The notes under the pieces are model-generated. The model worked only from the letters and a program-made list of their open reading frames with translations, searched no databases and was not told where the DNA came from. This document shows positions 1 through 6,476 of a stretch of DNA of 13,315 bases, piece after piece. The first letter of the stretch is position 1. Each line of letters starts with the position of its first letter. The DNA is taken from positions 40,329 to 53,643 of the forward strand of contig MGYH01000014.1 of the NCBI GenBank assembly GCA_001801665.1, in the 5' to 3' direction. The position numbers and the translations under genes are program-made. The DNA is from Gammaproteobacteria bacterium RIFCSPHIGHO2_12_FULL_45_12. GTDB taxonomy: Bacteria > Pseudomonadota > Gammaproteobacteria > DSM-16500.

Positions 1-166
1 TTTGGCGCAGCGTCACCCCTAGCATGTCATCTGCCTGCGTGGTCATCCCCAGTAAATCAACTGACAAACCAGGGTGATGCGACATCAAACGGCTTCGTAC
101 CCACTCTGCCTGGCATAAGGCAAGCGGGCTCTTGCGTGTGGCAATCACTAGGTGGCGCTTTGTCAT
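1..166 (-). CDS. hemC: Hydroxymethylbilane synthase (porphobilinogen deaminase), 5' part only
   Basis: The minus strand from the ATG at 166-164 reads MTKRHLVIATRKSPLALCQA, then about 35 more residues to the window edge. The IATRxSPLALxQAE block followed by a HPGL segment is the conserved N-terminus of HemC. HemC polymerises four porphobilinogen molecules into hydroxymethylbilane in cytoplasmic tetrapyrrole (heme) synthesis. Seen: 55 codons, open at the left edge, no stop. Odd points: the usual Trp of ALWQAE is Cys here, and the usual TRGD-like segment reads MTTQADDML, so this is a divergent HemC. The ribosome-binding site is weak (a GTAAGAAAAG run just before the ATG). The gene is divergent from ubiK, about 400 bases away. 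Identification rests on the N-terminal motif only. Confidence 0.85.
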   Translation of the reverse strand, partial: MTKRHLVIATRKSPLALCQAEWVRSRLMSHHPGLSVDLLGMTTQADDMLGVTLRQ

Positions 167-219
167 CTTTTCTTACACTCTTTGCATCGTTAGATTGCCG
201 CCATTACAGCCATTCCCGC

Positions 220-343
220 GGCGTTGTTGCATCAATCAAATGTGACACATTTTGATGTCAATGTAGGGTGGATTAGACGCGCTTTTTGCGTCGTAATCCA
301 CCCATTTGGTGGATTACGGCAAAAAACGCCTAATCCACCCTAC
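220..343 (+). repeat. Truncated twin-hairpin MITE, copy A
   Basis: The segment beginning GGCGTTGTTGCATCAATC matches the reverse complement of 12567-12690 (copy B) almost base for base, with about ten differences over about 124 bp. It keeps one terminal inverted repeat (220 onward) but loses the matching end after 343. It folds as two adjacent hairpins. The first pairs GGTGGATTA (267-275) with TAATCCACC (294-302), with an inner GACGC/GCGTC stem. The second pairs GGTGGATTA (308-316) with TAATCCACC (331-339), with an inner GGC/GCC stem. The outer arms 263-275 and 331-343 are also perfect inverted repeats of 13 bp. No target duplication is visible because one end is missing. Confidence 0.85.
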
Positions 344-354
344 CTACATTTGCA

Positions 355-388
355 CCAAAAGGGGGAGAACCGCGATCTCCCCCTTTGG
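355..388. repeat. Perfect 11-bp inverted repeat (hairpin)
   Basis: AAAGGGGGAGA at 358-368 pairs with TCTCCCCCTTT at 376-386 around a 7-base loop, and flanking CC/GG extends the stem past one bulged A. Read on the minus strand, the stem ends in TTTT, so it resembles a factor-independent terminator. No minus-strand gene lies immediately upstream of it, so a repeat or structural element is as likely. Confidence 0.6.
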
Positions 389-493
389 AATCCCCCATCG
401 CGATGTGTAGAGCGGGAATCGCTGCCGCCATTATCATACTGATCGCCCCAAAGTGAAAGAGTAGATTCAGGTCGTTTAACCTAAACTTGAAAA

Positions 494-524
494 CTGGCAC
501 GCGCTTGCTTGCTTACGCTATACT
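494..524 (+). promoter_or_regulatory. Candidate promoter for ubiK-(nudF)-parE
   Basis: A good -10 hexamer, TATACT, lies at 519-524, 45 bases before the ubiK ATG. The best upstream partner is a weak CTGGCA at 494-499 with a long 19-base spacer. The ubiK ribosome-binding site AAGGGA (554-559) lies 9 bases before the start codon. Confidence 0.4.
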
Positions 525-568
525 AATCCTTTCATTTTTCAAGACTCACCTGAAAGGGACTGACGATT

Positions 569-832
569 ATGCAAAAAAACACGTTCGTGAAAAATCTGGT
601 CGCGCAATTATGTGATGCCATGCCTGAAAATGTCCACGCGCTAAAAAAAGATTTTGAAAAAAACTGCCAAAGCATCCTCGCCAAAGCCTTTTCAAAATTT
701 GATCTGGTCACGCGCGAAGAATTTGAAACACAAACCAAAGTCTTGGCGCGCAGCAGAAAAAAACTAGACGAACTGGAAAAACACCTGAAAGAACTGGAAG
801 CCGCTCTCAACAGTAAGCATCGCCAAAAATGA
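569..832 (+). CDS. ubiK: Ubiquinone biosynthesis accessory factor UbiK (YqiC/BMFP family)
   Basis: This 87-residue protein has the small two-part layout of the UbiK/YqiC (membrane fusogenic, DUF526) family. An amphipathic helical N-terminus (about 1-35) is followed by the VTREEFETQTKVLARSRKKL segment (about 47-66) and a C-terminal coiled coil (about 60-82). In the family it assists the aerobic ubiquinone-biosynthesis complex, working with UbiJ. The ATG at 569 is preceded by AAGGGA with a 9-base spacer. Its stop overlaps the next start in an ATGA (829-832), so the nudF remnant was translationally coupled to it. The length is close to the family norm, and nothing is broken in it. Confidence 0.9.
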   Translation: MQKNTFVKNLVAQLCDAMPENVHALKKDFEKNCQSILAKAFSKFDLVTREEFETQTKVLARSRKKLDELEKHLKELEAALNSKHRQK

Positions 833-1196
833 CGGATGCTCTCACCCCTTTCACAGACAAGGATTACACGATTTTGGCGCGAGAAACGCTTTATCAAGGC
901 GTTTTCCGCTTATCCCGTCTCACCTTGCGGCATCGCACATTTGATGGTAATTTGTGAGCCCCGGCGGGAGTAACGAACGTTTACACCTATTCTGCGGCCG
1001 CATTGACGCCAGTGACGTGGGCGGCATTCATGGCCTGAAAGAAGAGAATGAAGACATTCGCGCGCTGGTTTTGTCGAGAGAAGAGGCTTTTTCCTTACTA
1101 CAAGAGGGCAGAATTAAAACCTCACCGGCCATTATTTCCTTGCAATGGCTACAATTAAATCGAGACTCGCTGAGACAATTATGGCAAACACAATAA
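829..1196 (+). pseudogene. nudF: nudF (ADP-ribose pyrophosphatase) with internal deletion of the Nudix box
   Basis: The first piece (829-957) reads MTDALTPFTDKDYTILARET and continues to RHRTFDGNL-stop, matching the first 45 or so residues of NudF. The second piece (954-1196), in another frame, reads SPGGSNERLHLF, then GIHGLKEENEDIRALVLSRE, and ends SLQWLQLNRDSLRQLWQTQ. This is the NudF C-terminus from about E. coli residue 133. The segment between, about 87 codons carrying the substrate-binding strands and the metal-binding Nudix box, is absent, and the junction shifts the frame. NudF hydrolyses ADP-ribose; this remnant cannot, because the catalytic glutamates of the box are gone. A GTG at 954 could in principle start the 80-residue tail. 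The 3' end may be kept because parE begins within it. An assembly error at the junction is the alternative explanation. Confidence 0.85.
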
Positions 1197-3109
1197 CCTC
1201 CAAATCAGCACGCACAACATCCGGCTATACCGCAGAGACCATTGAAGTTTTAAGCGGGCTTGAACCCGTGCAAAGACGCCCCGGCATGTACACTGCCACT
1301 GACAACCCCAACCATCTGGCGCATGAAGTCATTGATAACAGTGTGGATGAAGCACTGGAAGGTTTTGCCAGGCGCATTGATGTGACGCTGCATCAAGATC
1401 AATCACTGGAAGTCAAAGACAATGGACGCGGCATGCCCGTTGACATTCATCCTGAAGAAAAAATTTCAGGCGTGGAATTGATTTTGACGCGCTTGCATAG
1501 CGGCGCCAAATTTTCCAACAAACAATATCAATTTTCCGGCGGCTTACATGGCGTTGGTATTTCTGTCGTCAATGCCTTATCCAAAAAACTGGAAGTCGTC
1601 ATTAAACGAGCGGGCACCATCCATGCCATGAGTTTTGCAAATGGCGCACCGACCAGCAAGCTCAAGGAAATTGGCAAAACAACGAAAAATGATTCGGGTA
1701 CCAGCGTACACTTCTGGCCAAACGAATCTTACTTTGATACGCCGCGTTTTCTTTCCGCCAAATTAAAACATACCCTCCGCGCCAAAGCCGTGCTTTGCCC
1801 CGGATTACAGGTCACCTACACCGATGCCAATACGAATCAAACCGAAGAATGGCTTTATGAAAATGGATTAAGCCATTATCTGGAAGAAGCACTGGACAAA
1901 ACAGAACGCATTCCTGAAGAGCCATTTCTGGGTTCTTTTGCAAGCAACCATGAAGCAGTCGACTGGGCAGCCGTATGGCTGCCTGAAGGCGGCAATGGCA
2001 TCAATGAGAGCTATGTTAATCTGGTCCCCACAGCCCAGGGCGGCACCCATGTCGCCGGTTTTCGGACTGGTCTCTCCGATGCCCTGCGCGATTTTTGTGA
2101 ATTCAGAAATTTACTGCCGCGCGGCATCAAATTAACGCCTGATGATCTCTGGGAGCAATGCGCTTACATCTTGTCTGTGAAACTCCATGATCCCCAATTC
2201 TCCGGACAAACCAAAGAGCGCCTGTCTTCCCGTGAATGCGCGGCCTTCGTCGCAGGCGTGGTGAAAGACGCGTTTAGCCTGTGGCTTAACCAACATGTCG
2301 CACAAGGTGAAGCACTGGCAAACATGGCCATTGCCAACGCACAAAAGAGGTTAAAAGCGTCACAAGCCGTTGCCCGAAAAAAAGTGACCGCCGGCCCTCA
2401 ATTACCTGGCAAATTAATTGATTGCTCCTCACAAGATTTAAAACGCAGTGAATTATTTTTAGTGGAAGGTGATTCAGCGGGCGGCTCTGCCAGACAAGCA
2501 CGCAGCCGTGAATTCCAGGCCGTGATGCCGCTACGCGGTAAAATTTTAAATACCTGGGAAGTCGATTCAAACGTCATTTTATCTTCCCAGGAAATTCACG
2601 ATATTTCGGTGGCCATGGGTGTCGACCCTGCTTCAAACGACTTATCGGGTTTGCGTTATGGCAAAATTTGCATTCTGGCAGACGCTGATTCAGACGGCAA
2701 TCATATCGCCACTTTATTGTGCGCGTTGTTTGTCAGGCATTTTCGGCCATTAATCACCGCTGGCCATATCTTTATTGCCATGCCGCCCCTGTTTCGCCTT
2801 GATCATGGCAAAGATATTTATTATGCGCTGGATGAAGCTGAAAAACAGGGCCACCTCGATCGTATCCGTGCGGAGCATCCGGGCAAAAACGTGAAAGTGA
2901 ACGTGGTTCGCTTTAAAGGGCTGGGCGAAATGAATCCCATGCAATTACGCGAAACGACCATGGACCCTGATACTCGGCGCTTAATGCAATTAACCATCAA
3001 AGCAGACGACCAAACAGATGAAATGATGGATATGCTGCTTGCGAAAAAGCGCGCGCACGATAGAAAGGCATGGCTGGAATTAAAAGGCAATGTAGCTGAA
3101 ATTGTTTAG
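1181..3109 (+). CDS. parE: DNA topoisomerase IV subunit B
   Basis: This 642-residue protein is close to the 630 residues of E. coli ParE and collinear with it. With ParC it forms the ATP-driven decatenase that separates daughter chromosomes. Seen: GHKL ATPase motifs EVIDNSVDEA (Glu49, Asn53), DNGRGMPVD (about 80-88) and GGLHGVG (about 120-126); a transducer domain; the TOPRIM motif LVEGDSAGGSA (Glu429); the metal-binding DADSDG (Asp501, Asp503, Asp505); and RFKGLGEMNPMQLRET near the C-terminus. The frame is open back to an ATG at 1145. The ATG at 1181 is preferred because it leaves only a short extension before the conserved YTAETIEVLSGLEPV; neither start has a strong ribosome-binding site. 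The start lies inside the 3' end of the nudF remnant. No promoter is obvious immediately upstream, so it probably depends on transcription from the ubiK side. Confidence 0.96.
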   Translation: MANTITSKSARTTSGYTAETIEVLSGLEPVQRRPGMYTATDNPNHLAHEVIDNSVDEALEGFARRIDVTLHQDQSLEVKDNGRGMPVDIHPEEKISGVELILTRLHSGAKFSNKQYQFSGGLHGVGISVVNALSKKLEVVIKRAGTIHAMSFANGAPTSKLKEIGKTTKNDSGTSVHFWPNESYFDTPRFLSAKLKHTLRAKAVLCPGLQVTYTDANTNQTEEWLYENGLSHYLEEALDKTERIPEEPFLGSFASNHEAVDWAAVWLPEGGNGINESYVNLVPTAQGGTHVAGFRTGLSDALRDFCEFRNLLPRGIKLTPDDLWEQCAYILSVKLHDPQFSGQTKERLSSRECAAFVAGVVKDAFSLWLNQHVAQGEALANMAIANAQKRLKASQAVARKKVTAGPQLPGKLIDCSSQDLKRSELFLVEGDSAGGSARQARSREFQAVMPLRGKILNTWEVDSNVILSSQEIHDISVAMGVDPASNDLSGLRYGKICILADADSDGNHIATLLCALFVRHFRPLITAGHIFIAMPPLFRLDHGKDIYYALDEAEKQGHLDRIRAEHPGKNVKVNVVRFKGLGEMNPMQLRETTMDPDTRRLMQLTIKADDQTDEMMDMLLAKKRAHDRKAWLELKGNVAEIV

Positions 3110-3163
3110 TGATTTGAATGTTAGCCAGTCACACGCTAAACGCACCCAACAAAGGTAATTAAC

Positions 3164-5401
3164 ATGGCAACCGCACCGACGATAGAACATATTCCGTTAC
3201 GCGAATTTACTGAAAAGGCTTATCTGGATTATTCCATGTATGTCATTTTGGACCGCGCCTTACCCCATATTGGCGATGGCCTGAAACCTGTTCAACGACG
3301 CATCATTTATGCCATGTCAGAACTCGGTCTTAAATCCATTGCAAAATTTAAAAAATCCGCGCGCACGGTCGGTGATGTGCTCGGCAAATTTCATCCACAT
3401 GGCGACATGGCTTGCTATGAAGCACTGGTTTTAATGGCGCAGCCATTTTCTTATCGTCATCCCCTCATTGAAGGACAGGGCAATTTTGGTTGCTCTGACG
3501 ATCCGAAATCTTTTGCCGCCATGCGTTACACAGAATCACGATTATCCGCCTATGCAGATTGTTTACTGTCAGAACTGGATTCAGGCACGGTTGAGTGGAC
3601 GCCCAACTTTGATGGCACACTCTCTGAACCAGCGTTATTACCCGCGCGTTTGCCCAATATCCTGCTAAATGGCACCACTGGCATTGCGGTTGGCATGGCA
3701 ACCGACATGCCGCCTCACAACTTGATTGAAGTGGTGAATGCGCTGGTACATCTGCTTGATCACCCCAAAGCAACACTGGATGACATTTATGACCATATGC
3801 CTGGCCCTGATTATCCAACCGAAGCGGAAATTATCACACCTCTCGCTGACATCAAAACCCTGTATCAAACAGGGAATGGCAGCATTCGCATGCGCGCCAT
3901 TTACATGGAGGAAAATGATGAAATCATCATTACCGCACTGCCTTTCCAGGTATCAGGCGGCAAAGTGCTTGAACAAATTGCCCAGCAGATGCAGGAAAAA
4001 AAATTACCGCTGGTGTCTGATTTACGCGATGAATCTGACCATGAAAATCCAACACGCCTTGTGATTATACCGCGCTCAAATCGCGTGGATGTGCCTGCAC
4101 TGATGGATCATTTATTTGCAACCACGGATCTGGAACGCAGCTATCGAGTCAACCTGAACATGATTGGCTTAAATGGCCAGCCACAAGTGAAAGGCTTGCT
4201 GGCCATTCTCACGGAATGGCTAACATACCGCATGGAAACGGTCACACGACGGTTACAATATCGCCTGGACGCCATCAACACGCGGCTGCATATTCTGGAA
4301 GGATTAATTATTGCTTATTTAAATCTGGATGAAATCATTCAGATTATTCGCAAGGAAGATGAACCTAAACCTGTTCTAATGAAACGATTTGCATTAAGTG
4401 ACGAGCAGGCCAATGCCATTCTTGATACTAAATTACGTCATTTGGCACGCCTTGAAGAAATACAAATTCAGAGCGAGCAAGACAAACTTGCGAAGGAACG
4501 TGATGACATTGAAAATACACTGGGCTCATCCACGCGCTTAAAAAAATTAATTCGTCATGAACTGCTTCATGATGCCAAGTGTTTTGGCAATCGCCGTATG
4601 TCGCCCCTGGTGGTGCGGCGTGAGGCGCAGGCACTCAAAGAAACAGCCATTTTACCGGCAGACCCCATCACCGTTGTGCTGTCAGAAAAGGGCTGGGTTC
4701 GCGCAGGGAAAGGTCATGAAATGGATCCTGCTAGCTTAAGCTATAAAGCAGGCGACAAATTTTTGCTTGCCGTGACCGGACGCAGCAACCAGGCGGTCAT
4801 CTTTCTTGATTCAACCGGACGCGCCTATTCCTTGCCCGCCCATACCTTACCCTCTGCCCGCGGACAGGGCGAGCCACTGACAGGCCGCCTGTCACCGCCG
4901 CCGAATGCTGAATTCATTAGCGCACTGTTTGGCGAGGCGGAAGAACTTTATGTGCTCTCATCGGATGCCGGCTATGGTTTTGTTGCGACACTGGGTGATC
5001 TTTATGGCAAAAATCGCGCGGGAAAAGCGGTTCTTTCGCCGCCCAAAGGATCCCGTGCGCTGCCCGTCAAACGTATACACACTATGAATAAAGAATATTT
5101 AGCCATTGCATCAAACATTGGTAATTTGCTTATTTTTCCACTAAGCGAATTACCGCAGTTAACCAAAGGCAAAGGAAACAAATTAATGAGTCTCCCCCGT
5201 TTGAAAGTGGCAACGCGTGAAGAATATGCCATTGATATCGCCGTGTTAAATGCCCATCAAAAATTGCAGATCATGGGCGATGGCAAACCATTTACCTTGA
5301 AACCGGCTGATTGGCAACACTATGTGGGTGAGCGTAGCCGTCGCGGCAATAAATTGCCTCGCGGCTGTCGAAGCGTCAAAGCACTCAGGGTTTGTGATTG
5401 A
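3164..5401 (+). CDS. parC: DNA topoisomerase IV subunit A
   Basis: This 745-residue protein (E. coli ParC is 752) is collinear with that family throughout. The N-terminal winged-helix/tower region contains the catalytic Arg121-Tyr122 in AAMRYTESRL, and Tyr122 forms the covalent 5'-phosphotyrosyl link to DNA. Further ParC-type signatures are LPARLPNILLNGTTGIAVGM, DLRDESDHENPTRLVI and the C-terminal beta-pinwheel segment PSARGQGEPLTG. It follows parE by 54 bases with AAAGG at 3151-3155, 8 bases before the ATG, so the two subunits are very likely co-transcribed. Odd: in the quinolone-resistance-determining region, HPHGDMACYE has Met82 where E. coli has Ser80, while the residue matching Glu84 is kept (Glu86). 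The gene is convergent with the next one. Confidence 0.97.
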   Translation: MATAPTIEHIPLREFTEKAYLDYSMYVILDRALPHIGDGLKPVQRRIIYAMSELGLKSIAKFKKSARTVGDVLGKFHPHGDMACYEALVLMAQPFSYRHPLIEGQGNFGCSDDPKSFAAMRYTESRLSAYADCLLSELDSGTVEWTPNFDGTLSEPALLPARLPNILLNGTTGIAVGMATDMPPHNLIEVVNALVHLLDHPKATLDDIYDHMPGPDYPTEAEIITPLADIKTLYQTGNGSIRMRAIYMEENDEIIITALPFQVSGGKVLEQIAQQMQEKKLPLVSDLRDESDHENPTRLVIIPRSNRVDVPALMDHLFATTDLERSYRVNLNMIGLNGQPQVKGLLAILTEWLTYRMETVTRRLQYRLDAINTRLHILEGLIIAYLNLDEIIQIIRKEDEPKPVLMKRFALSDEQANAILDTKLRHLARLEEIQIQSEQDKLAKERDDIENTLGSSTRLKKLIRHELLHDAKCFGNRRMSPLVVRREAQALKETAILPADPITVVLSEKGWVRAGKGHEMDPASLSYKAGDKFLLAVTGRSNQAVIFLDSTGRAYSLPAHTLPSARGQGEPLTGRLSPPPNAEFISALFGEAEELYVLSSDAGYGFVATLGDLYGKNRAGKAVLSPPKGSRALPVKRIHTMNKEYLAIASNIGNLLIFPLSELPQLTKGKGNKLMSLPRLKVATREEYAIDIAVLNAHQKLQIMGDGKPFTLKPADWQHYVGERSRRGNKLPRGCRSVKALRVCD

Positions 5402-5504
5402 AAATATCAGGCGATCAGTCGAATCGTGGACACTAGCATCTCACGCTAGCACTCCGTAACAGGCACCGCACATCAATAACCTAGGTTTATCTGATATAAA
5501 GCAC
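5402..5504. other. Convergent intergenic region between parC and the 289-residue gene
   Basis: About 100 bases lie between two converging stop codons. A short hairpin CTAGC/GCTAG (5433-5449, 7-base loop) and a perfect 10-base palindrome AACCTAGGTT (5478-5487) are present. Neither is followed by a convincing T-run, so no factor-independent terminator can be assigned with confidence for either gene. Confidence 0.35.
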
Positions 5505-6374
5505 CTAAATGGCAAGCGCTTTTAACGGCGCTATTGCTTCATTTTTTTTAATCTTCAACACTTGTCTGTTAAATAAACTATCTGGCACAGCGCTTGGATA
5601 TAATTTACCGCGTACTTTTTCTCTAGCCTCCTTCAAGTCAGGATGTTTGGCCAACTTGCCCACTTTCTTTTGCGTCAAAAATATTGAAGCCAAACAGCTT
5701 GTTACCTCACTAAATTCTTTTTTGTCCAATTTTCTTCTAGGCGGTGCGGTATATTGTTTAAAAGATTCAAGCTGTTTTTTATTTGCCTCACCTTTTAAAA
5801 AGCTATGTAAATTCTTTTTGGCTGCTTGGCTAATACCCGCTTTATTGACACTATTTGCTTCTTCTACCCGTTCAACTTTTTTTTGCTCCATCACTTTTTG
5901 CGCCAGTTTATCGCGTTTTATTGCTAGCAATTTAAGGTCAATTTGGACAATTAATAATGTTTTTAAATGATGCAGCGTTTCCTCAGAAATAATCTCATCC
6001 GCATCATACCCGCCTTTCTCCTGCACAAGGGTCAACAAGGCATGCATAAAATTGGTATTCCACGAGGTAGATTTCCAGCCCCCTTTGGAAAACATGTTGG
6101 TTACGCTAGTTAACAGCAATTCAGGATCATATTCTGAAAAATTCACAATCTGAGAGACGGCGTTGCTTTCTTCAATCCGGGTACGCGTAAAAACATACAG
6201 CCACCAGGTAAGCCAGGAGTTAACAGGTCTCGAATAATTTTCATTCACATGATCAAGTAACTCGGATAAAAGAATGGCATTCACAGGGTCCGCAACCAAT
6301 TGTCCCAACTGTTGTGCAACCTGCGCCTGATGATGAACCATTTTTTTGGAGGAATTTTCCCTTGAAGAGAACAT
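5505..6374 (-). CDS. Protein of unknown function, 289 residues, soluble, Lys-rich C-terminal half
   Basis: I do not recognise this protein. The ATG (6374-6372) has an excellent ribosome-binding site, AAGGAG (6382-6387), 7 bases upstream, and the frame is long and uninterrupted, so it is very likely a real gene. No signal peptide or membrane helix is apparent. The N-terminal half (about 15-150) looks all-alpha, with a Trp-rich patch SWLTWWLYVF near 54-63. Residues 150-230 are highly charged and Lys-rich (IKRDKLAQKVMEQKKVERVE) and may form a coiled coil. The C-terminus ends KALAI. It lies 102 bases downstream of the M50-HlyD gene on the same strand but has its own extended -10 promoter, so membership of the export operon is uncertain. 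If the host is in the Legionellales, an intracellular effector is conceivable, but nothing in the sequence proves it. Confidence 0.75.
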   Translation of the reverse strand: MFSSRENSSKKMVHHQAQVAQQLGQLVADPVNAILLSELLDHVNENYSRPVNSWLTWWLYVFTRTRIEESNAVSQIVNFSEYDPELLLTSVTNMFSKGGWKSTSWNTNFMHALLTLVQEKGGYDADEIISEETLHHLKTLLIVQIDLKLLAIKRDKLAQKVMEQKKVERVEEANSVNKAGISQAAKKNLHSFLKGEANKKQLESFKQYTAPPRRKLDKKEFSEVTSCLASIFLTQKKVGKLAKHPDLKEAREKVRGKLYPSAVPDSLFNRQVLKIKKNEAIAPLKALAI

Positions 6375-6417
6375 AATGGCACTCCTTGAGATTAAATTTA
6401 GTGATGATGGTTACCTT

Positions 6418-6426
6418 ATTCTAACA
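6418..6426 (-). promoter_or_regulatory. Extended -10 promoter for the 289-residue gene
   Basis: On the minus strand this reads TGTTAGAAT, an extended -10 (TGn before TAGAAT at 6423-6418), 43 bases before the ATG. No good -35 hexamer is present at 17 bases, as is common for extended -10 promoters. It lies in the 102-base gap after the upstream operon. Confidence 0.4.
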
Positions 6427-6476
6427 TACATTTACGGCAAACACGGCGACATCCGATCAACCGCGCCAAGCAGTGC

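Larger units (their letters stand above)
167..568. other. Intergenic region between hemC and ubiK
   Basis: This roughly 400-base non-coding stretch contains a truncated copy of a twin-hairpin repeat (220-343), a second perfect 11-bp hairpin (358-386), and the ubiK promoter and ribosome-binding site near its right end. The short open frame at 224-442 lies entirely on the repeat and hairpins and is not a credible gene. No clear sigma-70 promoter for hemC could be picked out in 167-219. Confidence 0.6.

Noticed and set aside
224..442. 72-codon open frame on the plus strand
   Set aside because: It lies entirely on MITE copy A and the adjacent hairpin; such frames arise from the repeat and have no ribosome-binding site.
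532..897. 121-codon minus-strand frame opposite ubiK
   Set aside because: Ser/Phe/Arg-rich shadow of the Lys/Glu-rich ubiK coding strand; ubiK has family-level support and a ribosome-binding site.
1145..1180. Upstream ATG start for parE
   Set aside because: It adds 12 residues with no family match and no ribosome-binding site; the ATG at 1181 fits the conserved N-terminus better, though neither start is strongly marked.
954..1196. 80-codon GTG-started frame as a separate gene
   Set aside because: Its sequence is the NudF C-terminus and it starts at the deletion junction; treated as part of the nudF pseudogene.
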